Source of the DNA: Pseudofabraea citricarpa
Lineage: Eukaryota > Ascomycota > Leotiomycetes > Helotiales > Dermateaceae
Reading direction: 5' to 3'
DNA length: 64,000 nucleotides
NCBI GenBank assembly: GCA_029641185.1
Contig: JAPWGK010000009.1
Coordinates: 198,501 to 262,500 of the forward strand
The notes under the pieces are model-generated. The model was not told where the DNA came from and ran no database searches. It worked only from the letters and a program-made list of their open reading frames with translations. Below are positions 22,175 through 33,447 of the stretch, one piece after another. Within the stretch, counting starts at the first letter, position 1, and every line of letters begins with the position of its first letter. The position numbers and the translations under genes are program-made.

Positions 22175-23637
22175 TCTGAGGGCTCCTGGGTGTGCAAAAC
22201 TTCTGATGGCGAGAGAGGAAGATCGACTGCCATTTTATCTCGTTGCTTCTTCGCCATGCTGTTCTGTTTCACCTCGGCCGCATCGTCTACTGCTGTGTCG
22301 AGCTGCGTTTCAAAAATGGAGGTCAACGCCAAGTTGATCTGTGGCGATCATGTGGGGCCGTGTTAAGGTTGGGTTAAGCGAGTGGCTTGGACCTCTCTTT
22401 GCCTACACGTCCACACGTCCAATGCTAATCAATGGGTAGAAGAGGAAGGGTGTTCTAGAATGGGAAATGAAGTTACTGTAAACACCTATTAGCAGGGGCT
22501 CGGAGATCTCAAATTCTCCTGAGATAATAGTTACTCTTGAACAGTTAGTCTCTTCTCTTCCTGACTCAAGTGATGAACCAATCGCCCCCCTCCCGTCTCC
22601 CCTCACCAAAGTCCTTTCTTTTTATACCTACCCAACTTCAAATATCTTTGCCAGCGACTATCCTTAATCTAACAGGCCTCGTCATCTAAACACATGGATC
22701 AAAAGAGAAACAGTCTGTTCCCTATCCACCGCTCGTCTAATTAAATGAGGAGAGAATATTACGCGACGGGAATAAAACACACTTGATTTGCTGCGTTAAG
22801 AACTTTGCTGGTATTAATAATCGGATTCGTTCAAAACCACCAACATCATTCAAAGGGCTAATCTCTCAGTATAAAGTCAAGATCCGGCTAACAAAAATTC
22901 GTTATAATAGTCCCATTTGTATAATTTTCCGAATCTGGTCGGGAATTTCAAGCCGTCTCTTCTAGAATTTCCTCAAAATTGCAAAAATCACATAACTTCA
23001 ATATCTATATCCGAAGAAGCCATCTTTATTCTAACTCCAACATCATATCAAATCTACGACTTCTTTTCTTTTCTTCTATCATTTTCATACTCCTCTCGAA
23101 AAGAAAAACGCATCACAGAATTCAGTCGCTTAAAAATCTCGAAATCCAAAACGCACAAATAGTTGATAATACGAGATCAAATCCTTCACAACAGTACTTA
23201 TACTTTTGAAAATAAAGTCTTCTCACACCAAACCTGTGATTTACCAAGTTTGATCAACAATCCTTCTTGTTTTCTTCTCAAAGGAAATGAGATTCAAGAA
23301 TGAGACATTATGCATTAACCGAACCTAATACCTAGTTACCTACCTAGTACCTGTACCTGTATCCAGACCACCAGATACGTAAGGTACGTCCGCGGCGTAC
23401 CCCTTGTCTCCTTTCCTCATCCCAAGGGTATATATAACCGGAAAAAAAAAAAAAGAAAAGAGGCCCAGATCTAAGACCCAAGAACCTAAAAGAACCAAAA
23501 CTCCAATCCACCCAACCATCCAACCGTCCATCTATCTATCCATCTATGTAAACCCCAAGACCCAACCATCCAGCCATCTATATCCATACCCCGTCCCGCA
23601 GACAAAAGAAAAAGAAAAAAGAAAACTCATAAAAACA
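22175..23637. other. intergenic, no gene seen
   Basis: About 1.46 kb between the divergent glycosyltransferase-like gene and the 3' end of the histidine kinase. The right part (22700-23640) is AT-rich with A- and C-rich simple sequence and short CCATCTATCCATCTAT repeats around 23530-23580. No frame with family resemblance. Confidence 0.5.
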
Positions 23638-26600
23638 TTAAGCACCAAGCACCTTCCTCAGCTCAGCCAGCTTAGCGGGCTTAGTAAGGAACGTATCGAC
23701 GCCGCTAGCAAAAGCATCCTGCTGGGCCTTGGCGGACGCGAGGCCCGTGAGGGCGATGACGGGCCTGGGCTGGAGGTGGTTCTCGATCTCGTATGCGCGG
23801 ATGCGGCGCGTGGATTCAAAGCCATCCATGACGGGCATGGAGATATCTGCGGGATGGCGTTAGATCAGGGTAGTAAAAGAGGGAAACGTGAAACAAGACT
23901 TACCCATGATGACGAAGTCGAACTTGCCCGCCGCCGCTTTGTACGTCTGCAGCGCGTCGAGCCCGTTGATGGCTGTTGCGTATCGGAACTTCAGCCGCTT
24001 CATGAATGTCACTAGGATCTGGAACTCGTCGTTAGGAGGGTTCTTTGCTGCTGCCAAAGGGGGTTGGCTTGTGGGAGACGTACCTTGAGATTTATCTCGT
24101 TGTCCTCGACCAGGAGGACGCAGGGAGCCTTCTTCACTGCTTTGGAAGAGGCCTCCTCGGGCACGATGGGTCGAGGCTCGGAAACGACTTCGGTGATGGA
24201 GACTTTTGGTATAGACTTATTTACTGGCCGTTGCAAGACTGTGGATTGTTTCTCTGCTTGGGCAGCCACGTCGACCATGGAAGTCTTCCGCGAGATCAAG
24301 GAATACAAAGCGCTGCTCTTCGGTGGGATCTTCGGGCGACTGGGAGATGGGAGCGTTTGAGATCTTCTGAAAGACACTTCTAGAGCGCGGTGTCGGCTAC
24401 AGTAATCCATACAAGCGGAGAGGGCTTTCGCTAGATTCCGTGGTCCGAGACTATGGGAATTAGTTACTGAGATCAAAAAGCCAATGCAGCTGCCTTCCCG
24501 ACGACCAACAAGAGAAATATTCAAAAATAGAAGAGGGATAACTTACGGCAGTGTGACAACCGCAACTCTATCCTCAGCCCACCCAGCAGGAAGCTCGTAA
24601 CTTGGAGCCGCAGTACTCTGGCGCAGCACAATGACAGGTTTATTAGAAACATCCCAGACAGCCATTGCCGAACCGCCACGGACTTGCAGATAGCGACCGA
24701 GTTCGGTATCCATCACCATGATGACATCTCCAGATGCGGACTCCAGAGCCGAGAAGTTCATGGCGTTCATGTTGAACCACGATGTAGCCATGCTTTCTGC
24801 GGAGTTCTTCAAGTCCATCATGCGCTTAACGGAAACATCTAGGATGCCAGTGGGGACGTCGGTGATGTCGGGGTAGATGTTCAACCCCACGAGAGATAGC
24901 GTGTGATCAGACGCCTGCTGACGGCTTCGAGATATCAGTCGTGCCTCCTCGCTACTGGTAACGTTTTGTTTGATACCAGAGTTCCTAAGAGGAATGGAGA
25001 CAGTGACGGTAGTTCCACTACCAAGCTCGCTTTCTACGCTGATACTGCCATTCAGTGCTGTGACAATCTGGTGAACAATGCTGAGACCCAGTCCGGCACC
25101 GACAGAAAGGATGTCCTCTTGGGCAAATGGTTGAAATAGCTGGTTCTTCAGATATGCCGGAGACATGCCCTTACCAGAATCGGTAATTGTGAGAGTGACA
25201 AGAGACTCTGAAAGCTCTGTGGTAGAATCATCGCATTCAAGCGATACCTTGACGAAGCCCTTTTCAGTGTACTTCAAAGCATTGCCAAAGAGATTCATCA
25301 AGATTCTCTTCCAAGCGCCAGCTTCAGAAGTGAAGACCCAGTTGGGCCGTTGAGAGATGTCGAGAATCACCATGACATCCTCAGCCGCAGGATTCTTGTC
25401 TTTCTGATTGAAGTCAAGAGATAGGAGATGATCATCAAAATAGCTCGGGGGAGTTTCAGCATAACTCGAGACGGAACTACGTCTAGAAGGTGGGATCTGG
25501 AACTTTTGACCAGCGAGCACACCTTGGACGACATCTTGAACCATGCTACTCAGATCAACATCAGTAGTCAGGCTTCCGAGGCCGAAAGACTCGCTCTCAT
25601 CAAGACCTGGCGTCGGCGGTAATGTCTTTGTATTGAAATTGTTGATCTTAGCAAAATCAAGCCTATAGAATTGGTCAGTCAAAGTGAAGAGCAAAGTCAG
25701 ATACAAACTTACAAATGATCCATTGTATCCAACAATGTCCGCCCACAAACCTCAATAGCTTCGATCATTTCACGTTGCGCCTGATTCGTGGATGTGGTAG
25801 ACAACAGCTCGGCATTCGCCAAGATACCATGAAGAGGCGATCTCAATTCATGGCTGATGGAGGACAAGAAGTCCGACTTCGCTTTGTCAGCTGACATGAT
25901 CTCCAATCGAGACATCTCAACAACGATAGAGTTTGCAAAAGCTCTCAGGTACGTATAGTCCTCGACTCGAATAGGTCGTGTAGAATCAGACGACCAAGCA
26001 AAGCCCAGAGTCAACCCTGAAGTTTTGTCCGTCTCGCCTAAAGGCCAGACGGCTACTGATCTTGCTCCTGGAAGCATGTCCAACAACCTCGCAGCCTCGG
26101 TATATCTATAAGCAGTTGCTTGGCCAAGTTGCACGTCAACTGGGGTATCAGAATGACTGTACGTGAGAAAACCAGCCTCGTCATAAAAGAACACGGCGCC
26201 TCTAGGATGTTCATCCTGAAGGGCTCTGAGCCGACTTTCCGAGAGGATTGAAAGCTGTCTGGAACAGTTCTGGCCTCCATGAGAACAATCGGAACGGAAG
26301 CTGTGACTGAGAACAGAACAAGGTTTATCTTGCTCCAAACCTCGATCTGGACGAACTGCATGAGCGTTGGATGACGAGTCTAGGAAAATCACCCCTTCCA
26401 GATCGATTCCTTCTCTTATCAGATTGCTTGCACGCGATAGCATGTGCTTGACAGACTCCGAGGCAATCGATTCGCCCAGGTCAATGTGGTCGTCCTCGGC
26501 CTCGAAATCGATATCACAGTTATCGTAACCAGCGTCGCTAGTGAAGATCGTGGTATCCGGCGATGGAATGGTGTCGTTATCGCCACTACCGAGACACGAT

Positions 26601-27609
26601 ATCACAGTTTCGGAAGAGTACCGTGTGCGAAGTGCTGGGCGCAGTGGGCCTTTCTGTATTTTCACAGGAGCCATAGAAACAGGCACGGCCCTGTTTACCG
26701 GTACGGCATCGATCGATATCTGAGGAATGAACGACGAATTCTGAGCTGATTGACAACCAGGTTCCGAGTACACAGGAAAGGCACTCGTTTGGCTGTCGCT
26801 TGGTGATGTGGCTGTAGGACTCGAGCCTTCGAAGAAACTACTCATGGCATTGGCCATACGTCTTCCTCTCGTGGCGCTGTGCTTTAGTTGAACGAGCTGC
26901 ATGTGATCCATAATTGCTGATGCGATCTCTGTAATAGTAGCTAGAATCTCAGCGTGGTCCTCATTACTCCGGCTCTTATTATCCACGACACAAAACGACC
27001 CGATGACATATCCGGAAGAAGTTTCTAGAGGAACCTCGGCATAGAACTTGATGAAAGGAAAGCCCTTCACGTAAGGTCGATCCTTGTAGCATTCCTCGAT
27101 CGACATGTCATTTATCACATACGACTGCGAGCTTGCTGAGATATTTGCCGTGTTGATATCGAGGCTCCTGTCACTACAGGTGAAAACCTTCATCGTACCA
27201 GGACAGACACCCCATCCCAAATCGAGTGTCCGGGCACCAAGATAAACTCTGTCGCCGTCTCCATGTTTAGACTTGTCTCTAATTGATACTGTGCGAGTAG
27301 CTTCAGCAAGGACATATTGAGAGTCCTGACTAATTAAGGAAACGAATGCACGATCACAACCCGTCCGTAGCGTGCCGAGTTGAGTCAGAGCAGTCAAAGC
27401 CGGATCTGAGGAGAGTTTGACAGAAGACAGGTCAATGTTATGCGTATCTGCAGCAGTGGGCTGATAGAATCTATGTGTGTGTTAGCAGGTCCAACATTCT
27501 CAAGATTTTTTATTATTTCACTGTACCGAAGCAGTTCCTGCACTCGTCTCCTCTCAAAGGCGAGGTTCTCATCATCCGGCTTCCAAGTTGGGACACTTCT
27601 CGACGACAT
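23638..27609 (-). CDS. GAF-domain hybrid histidine kinase
   Basis: Six exons on the minus strand, 27609-27527, 27470-25713, 25662-24547, 24450-24084, 24018-23904 and 23846-23638, giving 1215 residues. A GAF-type sensor lies at about 45-215 (LRTGCDRAFVSLISQD, then LGWGVCPGTMKVFT). The HisKA box is near residue 569 (FLSSISHELRSPLHG, phospho-accepting His). The HATPase domain is near 730-845, with N box ILMNLFGNALKYTEKG, G1 DSGKGM and G2 GAGLGLSIVHQIV. The receiver domain is near 1093-1215: acidic pair in LLVEDNEINLK, phospho-accepting Asp in FVIMDISMP, Lys in FLTKPAKL. All catalytic residues are present, so it should be active in a phosphorelay to Ypd1 and Ssk1/Skn7. The GAF ligand is not known. 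The receiver Asp codon is split by the last intron. Confidence 0.93.
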
Positions 27610-28806
27610 GGTTGCCGTGATCTGTAACACTTCTTTCAGCGTCTACTCGCACCGGAGAACAAGGACAAAGTTCAAGGGCTGCAGAAGGGACGAACGCCAT
27701 GACTTGGCGGGTCAGCCTGTTATGTATAAAGCGCTCTATTTCCGGGGAACTGGAATCCATCTCAACGTTTCCGTCGAAGGAGCTGACGGACCAGGTTGAC
27801 GCCGACCGAATTAGTCGCTCAGGCGCCCCGCATCCGTTTCATCACGCCGATCTTTACATGTAGTCTCCATTTACCCTTGTTCGCGGCGCCGGTGGTCCCG
27901 ATCTCAAGGCTGAATGGGCTGAACCACTAAAAAACTTCTAGACTGGAAAATCAATTCTGGGGCCGATTTGGTCTTCTCAAGTTGACATCCAAAGTGAACA
28001 GGGTCCAGTTTCGAGAGGGTGCACGTGATTTGAAGACACACGAACACCAGATCAGATGGTCTTGTTCTGAGCCAGTAGTCAAAATAGAAAGACTCCTATA
28101 GGAAACGTGCTCAAAAAGACGCTCTGATAACTGAATGATTGCCAGCCAAACACCTGGTTGAGAAGGTGGAAAAGGGCACGGCAAGTGGGCGAGTGAGCTA
28201 TGGTCGACAGCAAGTCAGCGCAAGCCCAGCAGTTCATTAGATCCCACATAATCCTACACAACAAAGAGGAAAATGAACAAATTTGTCACTGCAAGACGGC
28301 ACGAGATCCGTACTGCCGTGGAACAGTGCGGTGTCAGAGCATTAAGAGGGCAACGGTATAGTTCCTCACATCCTTCCCGTCGTGCACCTCCAGAAGGCAG
28401 TGCTCGCTTAACTGCGAAGCGAATCCTTCGGTACGCGATGCAATTTCTCGCAAACACCCAAGAGCGATGGGGTGGCTTCCTGGAGGAATTTCATACTGCA
28501 TACACCAACATCAACACAGATAAGATGTGCAGCGAGATAAGTCTTGACGTGCCAGGAAGGCCTTGGGCAATTCCCACCTGCTCGAATCCTCATATCTCGG
28601 CGTCGGTGTCAGCGAGGCTGCAATCCTAAAAGGCGAGTGTGCAAGTACTTAAGATGGCTTGAGGGCTGCTCGATGCCTGCTCTCACCAAGCTCTTTAGCC
28701 TCAACATTCTTTTAGACTCTCGCCATTCCTTCAGCTCTTCGACGCTCTTTCGGCTCTTTCACATTTGCCTAATACTTAATTCGCATCTTGTCATCCTTCT
28801 ATCAAC
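27610..28806. other. divergent intergenic region
   Basis: Upstream of both the histidine kinase and the small secreted protein. A 118-codon ATG frame at 28273-28629 has no recognisable domain and is not accepted as a gene. Nothing else seen. Confidence 0.45.
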
Positions 28807-29530
28807 ATGTTGTTCCAATCCGTTCTCCTCATCGCAATGGGAGCTAGCACTGTCCTTGCAGCTCCTAGTGCAAAGCCCATGCCGCGATCCGGTTTAAACA
28901 CTCGCACCGACGAGGACCAGGCAATCAAGGCTCGCTTATGCTGGAACAAAGACCAACACATCTGCCACACATTTGAGGATGTTCAACCTCAAACATGTTG
29001 TAAGTATTCGACCCCGGACGAGAAATATAGCCAGACCAAATTCTAACCCCAAGATTTGTTTAGATGATCTAGAGTATATGGATTATGAGGATGAGATCAG
29101 CTCGTTCGAGTTGTCTGGCAACACATGTACCTTCTTCAAGTAAGTCGTAATCTCCCTCCCCAGGATTGTACCTTGCTAACAACTGTCCAGGGATGAGGGA
29201 TGCAGTGGTGACAGCTGGGAGACCAATGAAGATAACTCAAACCTGAAGAAGACCGGCTGGAATGATAAGATCTCATCATTCTCGTGTGCAGCCAAACCAG
29301 TCGAGCCAGAGCCAGAGCCAGAAGTGTCGACGGATATGCCAGCCGAGGTACCTTCAAACACCACAGCGCCTTCGAACGAGACAGCGCCCTTCAATGGGAC
29401 AGCACCCTTCAATGGAACGGCGCCATCTAACGTCACCGCATCTACAAACGTGACGGCACCCTTCAATGGGACAGCCCCTTCATACTATGTGCGATCGCCC
29501 TCAAAGAGATGGGCTTGGTTTTATATGTAG
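28807..29530 (+). CDS. small secreted Cys-containing protein with sequon repeats
   Basis: Three exons, 28807-28999, 29064-29139 and 29191-29530, giving 202 residues. Introns are GTAAGT...TTTAG and GTAAGT...GTCCAG, each with a CTAAC branch. A signal peptide (about 1-18, ending VLA) precedes a domain with six Cys. Two spaced strands, DEISSFELSGNTCTFFKDEGC and WNDKISSFSC, look like the two halves of a beta-gamma-crystallin-like fold seen in small fungal secreted proteins. After a PEPEPE linker come seven consecutive six-residue units, each with an N-x-T sequon (NTT, NET, NGT, NGT, NVT, NVT, NGT). It could be a wall-associated or effector-like glycoprotein; no function is shown. Confidence 0.8.
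29351..29476 (+). repeat. seven 18-base coding repeats (N-x-T sequon array)
   Basis: Seven tandem 18-base units in frame, each encoding a six-residue block with an N-x-T glycosylation site. The PFNGTA unit occurs three times. The array sits in the C-terminal half of the small secreted protein. Confidence 0.9.
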
Positions 29531-30126
29531 AGTAATGGCGCCTGGTAGATAATGTATAAAGATAGAATCGAACGAGTTTAAACAGGTCGGAATTTGTGAA
29601 TCATGATCTGTTCGGTAAGCATCTATGCCCAAGTGAAACCCCCAGTACTTCGTACAGGCAAAGCAAACACACGAGATCGCAACATAACTGAGATATATTC
29701 GGATACTTGAAATCGACGTCGATTGTTCCGGGTGACTTGACAGACGTTGTAGTCGTGGGTATGCAAACACGGTAACCAATCAGCCCTGAGGATACGAATC
29801 CGATAACCAGGATTCAATTAACCCCAGAACCAATGGAACGATCAAGGGAGCCAAAAATCTCAAATCTGCAATGCACATCTGACGTGAGATGGGAGTAATG
29901 TATGGACGTGTAAGATGATGAAAGAGAAGAAGGCCAGAAGAAGCAAGTCTTCGGGCGCTAGAAGGCTCCCCGGGACGACTAACCGCATCAGGAACAAGCC
30001 GGCTCGCGAACCCCAGATTAAGCAACCAGTGACCCAAAAAGCCAAAGTCAACAACCCTTACCTACCGTACCTTCACCATCGCAGCGCATTCCTCACTTCG
30101 CACACATCTGGAAGCCCACACATACA
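29531..30126. other. intergenic
   Basis: 3' flank of the small secreted protein gene and promoter of erg26. No coding frame supported. Confidence 0.5.
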
Positions 30127-31318
30127 ATGGCAGCAACATCCACGACACCAGCTGCGAAGCGGCCACTAGGAAAGGTGCTCGTGATCGGAGGATGCGGATT
30201 CCTGGGGCACCACATCGTATCGTTGCTGCAGCGCTCATACAATGCCCAGGTAAGCGTGGTGGACCTGCGGACGACGCAGAACCGACAAGACGGCGTCGAG
30301 TACCACGACGGCGACATCACGAAGCTGGAGTCGCTGCTCCCGATCTTCGAGCAGGTGCGGCCACACGTGGTGATCCATACGGCGTCGCCGACGCTCGCGG
30401 GCGGCTCGAGGGAGATGTACTATAAGGTCAACGTCGAGGGCACCAAGTGCGTCATTGAGGCGTGCCAGAAGACGGCCGTCAAGGCTCTCGTGTATACCAG
30501 CTCGGCCAGCGTCGTCTCGGACAATACGTCGGATCTGATCAATGCCGATGAGAGGTGGCCTGTTATACGGGGGAAGATGCAGACCGAGTATTACTCGGAG
30601 ACCAAGGTATGTACTCCTCTCTCGGACAGGGTCAATTGCAATTGCAATTGCTGACCACGGATCCCCTTCGCAGGCTCAAGCAGAAGCGCTCGCCATAGCA
30701 GCAAACCGCTCAGCAGCAGCGCCGAAACTACTGACAGCGGCCATCCGACCAGCGACGATATTCGGACCGGGCGACGTGCAGCTGCTGCCGAACATGCTGA
30801 ACGTGTACTACGACGCGAAGACGGGGTTCCAGCTGGGCGAGAACACGAACCTGTTCGACTTCACGTACGTCGAGAACGTAGCGCACGGCCACCTGCTCGC
30901 GGCGCAGGCACTGCTCGCGACGGCGACGCTGGCGACGCCGCCGCTGGACCACGAGAAGGTCGACGGCGAGGTCTTCTTCGTGACCAACGACGCGCCCATC
31001 TACTTCTGGGACTTCGCCCGCATGGTCTGGAAGGCGGCTGGCAGCGACAAGGGCATCGACCACGTCTGGGTCATTGGCCAGGATACCGGCTTGATGCTCG
31101 CCGGGGCGATGGAGTGGGTGTATTGGGCTCTGCGAAAGACGCCCAAGTTGACGAGGCGCCAGGTCAGGTATAGCAGCATGACGCGGTACTATGATATCAC
31201 CAAGGCGAAGCAGCGGTTGGGTTATGAGCCGATTGTCCCTCTTCAGGAGGCCATCGTGAAGTCGGTCAAGTGGTTTGAGGACATCAGAGCACAGGAGGGC
31301 CAGAAGAAGAGCCAATGA
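30127..31318 (+). CDS. erg26: sterol-4-alpha-carboxylate 3-dehydrogenase (3-beta-HSD family)
   Basis: Two exons, 30127-30606 and 30674-31318, giving 374 residues. The intron is GTATGT...TTCGCAG. The Rossmann start is VLVIGGCGFLGHHIVSLL (glycine motif), followed by SVVDLRTTQNR and YHDGDITKLESL. The catalytic set is TSSASVV (Ser) and YYSETKAQAE (Tyr-x-x-x-Lys). FDFTYVENVAHGHLLAA and the C-terminal YDITKAKQRLGYEPIVPL are typical of Erg26. The enzyme oxidatively decarboxylates C-4 sterol intermediates with NAD, between Erg25 and Erg27, at the ER. The gene is markedly GC-rich compared with its flanks. Other 3-beta-HSD paralogues exist in fungi, so orthology to Erg26 is likely rather than certain. 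Confidence 0.9.
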
Positions 31319-31740
31319 TTACCTTTCGTGGCGCGGAGGGAACTAGCCTCATAACTCATTTAATTGTATCGTAATGTCAAGGATACCCTGTAATTTATCT
31401 ATCACGCATCGTCAAGAGGAGGCTGTCGTCACGTTGTTTAAAGTCGGGTCAAATTCGTGCTATGTTCTGTTCAACGCCAGCCTGCCATATTTCCCAGTCC
31501 GTATCCATTCCCTTGTCATTCCCACGAAAACTCCAGTAGGGCCCCAGCCAGCTTGAGCTGCCCTGCACGATGCCTCTTGTTGGTTTTCAGATCCCCTCGA
31601 GCAACCGAAACCAGAAACGCTAATATCAGATCATACGAAGTAAGTAAAGATTATGTGGTCATGCAATACAAGCAAGAATATAAGTGGCTTTTCATTCCCT
31701 GGATAGTTAGCACTTCATCAGGCCCCCAAAATATCGAGAC
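31319..31740. other. convergent spacer
   Basis: About 420 bases between the stops of erg26 and the E2 gene; 3' UTRs expected, nothing else seen. Confidence 0.5.
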
Positions 31741-33447
31741 TTACTCCATGCTCCTTTGAACGGCCCGTCGGAGCCTGCGATTATACATTTTCTTATCATC
31801 CGCACTTCCCCAGAATAACTTGGCTGCCTCTGGGTTGACCATCGTCCTAGGATCATACGGTGGTTGCTCCTCCTCAAGTGCCTCAACAAGAGCCTCGATA
31901 TGACTTTTGACATCCTCAGCACGCTTCGCTGTGTAACAGGGGGTGCCATCGGCTGCGATCCGGTGATGAAAGAGAGAGGTCTCAAATACTGCTCTAGGGT
32001 GCTCTTCTGGAAAACGAGTGCTGAAGCACAGCTTGATTCGGAACAAACCGCCATCGAGGTTGGTCATCGGTCTTCCAAAATAAGTTATGGCCCAGACAAA
32101 TGGGTTCTTGTCGACAAGCTCGATGTCTAGCGTGACGTTTCTGTCCTTCTTGTACGTCTCGACGACCTGCTCATATTGCCGTTGGAGATTGGCAGCAACA
32201 CTGCTATCCTTGTTCTTCGACAGTTGGCCCTCCTCTGCCCAGCGTGCTGTTTCGGCATCTAGAGTCTTTCGGATTGTGCGTAAACGTCTCTCCAATTCTG
32301 TATAGTTGAACTTCCCATCCATACCATTACCAGGGCATTCGAATGGCATTCTAGTGAATTGTTGACCATCCGCAACTTCTTGCTTTGCCTTGCTGATAGC
32401 GAGGAGATACGAATCGTAATACCAGAGGAATCGACGCTTGCACATGTCTTTGAACGGCTCAAAAATAACTGCAGAGTCCTCGCCAAATATCTTGTCCATA
32501 TCCTCATCGCTATCTCCCTCCTGTCCGGCGGTATCCTCCAGGACCACCCCGGTCGTTGGAGAGATGGCCAGATATTCTTCCAAGCGCTGAATCACACTTA
32601 CTCGCAGACTCTCGTGGCGAATCTATTTCCAAGACACATCAGCCATTGTTCATGCCATATTCTACCGTCATTCTACCTTCTGCACATATTCTTTCTGGTT
32701 CTTCTTGTCGCTCTCATCGTTTGCAGTTTCGAAGCCTGGCTCGTTCTCGTAAGGGTTGCTCGACATCAGACTTTGAATGGATATCAAAATTGACTCGAGC
32801 CCCTGCGCAGAGGACCACTCCTCACCCCGTTCGCCGCGCCATGTTCTGTCATTATTAGCGTCCGTTTGGACCTATCGAAGGAGATGTAGATACCCGAGAA
32901 TCGATCTAGAGTGCAGGTTAGAATAAAGTCATAAGTAGTAGTGGTCACACTTACAAGCAGACCTTGCCCTGGGCGTAGATGTTTGGGTTGAAGCGACACC
33001 GGCCGCCGTTTGTTGTCGTTGCTACCACAGATGGTGCTTTCGCGGGGTATTCTGCAAAACTTAGCCCATGGTTCCCTTCCGCGCCGTGGATGTCATACCC
33101 TTTCCAAATTTCACGGCGAACTTGATTGATATTAGCCCAGATATTCCCATCCCATTTGATATTACCAACCTCGAAGAAGCCAAACTCATAGGGTGTCTCT
33201 GGCGGGCCGATGATGATTGCTTTCACGTTCCGAACATCGATGTCCCGGCAGGCAACGGCCAGTGCTAGGAGAGATGTGTATCAGCGGCCTAGTCTGCGGA
33301 GGCAGGAGGAGTTTTGGAGGGGAGAACTCACACAGATCTGAGGACTTCTGGAGGTCACTCATTTCCTACTCTGCGGTCAGCCTTGCGACCCCACCAAGAT
33401 GTCGGAGGGCCTACCCGTGCGATACGGATGATGGAATGGTTCGACAT
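31741..33447 (-). CDS. UBE2Z-like ubiquitin-conjugating enzyme E2
   Basis: Eight exons on the minus strand, 33447-33415, 33365-33332, 33264-33170, 33120-33099, 33051-32955, 32905-32894, 32845-32677 and 32622-31741, giving 447 residues. The first six are very short, including one of 22 and one of 12 bases; each junction restores the E2 fold. The UBC domain covers about 5-150: SIIRIAREMSDLQKSSDLS, IIGPPETPYEFGFFEFAVKF, RCRFNPNIYAQGKVCLSILG with the active Cys in GKVCL, and the GLESILISIQSLM helix. The region after it (residues about 155-447) is an extension with a conserved second block (FRIKLCFSTRFPEEHPRAVF) that looks like a degenerate UBC repeat. Family resemblance is closest to UBE2Z/BRUCE-type E2s. 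Substrates are unknown. Confidence 0.88.

Noticed and set aside
28273..28629. 118-codon ATG frame upstream of the small secreted protein
   Set aside because: No recognisable domain or signal peptide and it lies in a divergent promoter; chance frame is as likely as a gene.
30728..31315. 195-codon reverse frame opposite erg26
   Set aside because: Erg26 is GC-rich with third-position bias, which opens antisense frames; the sense strand carries the clear family motifs.
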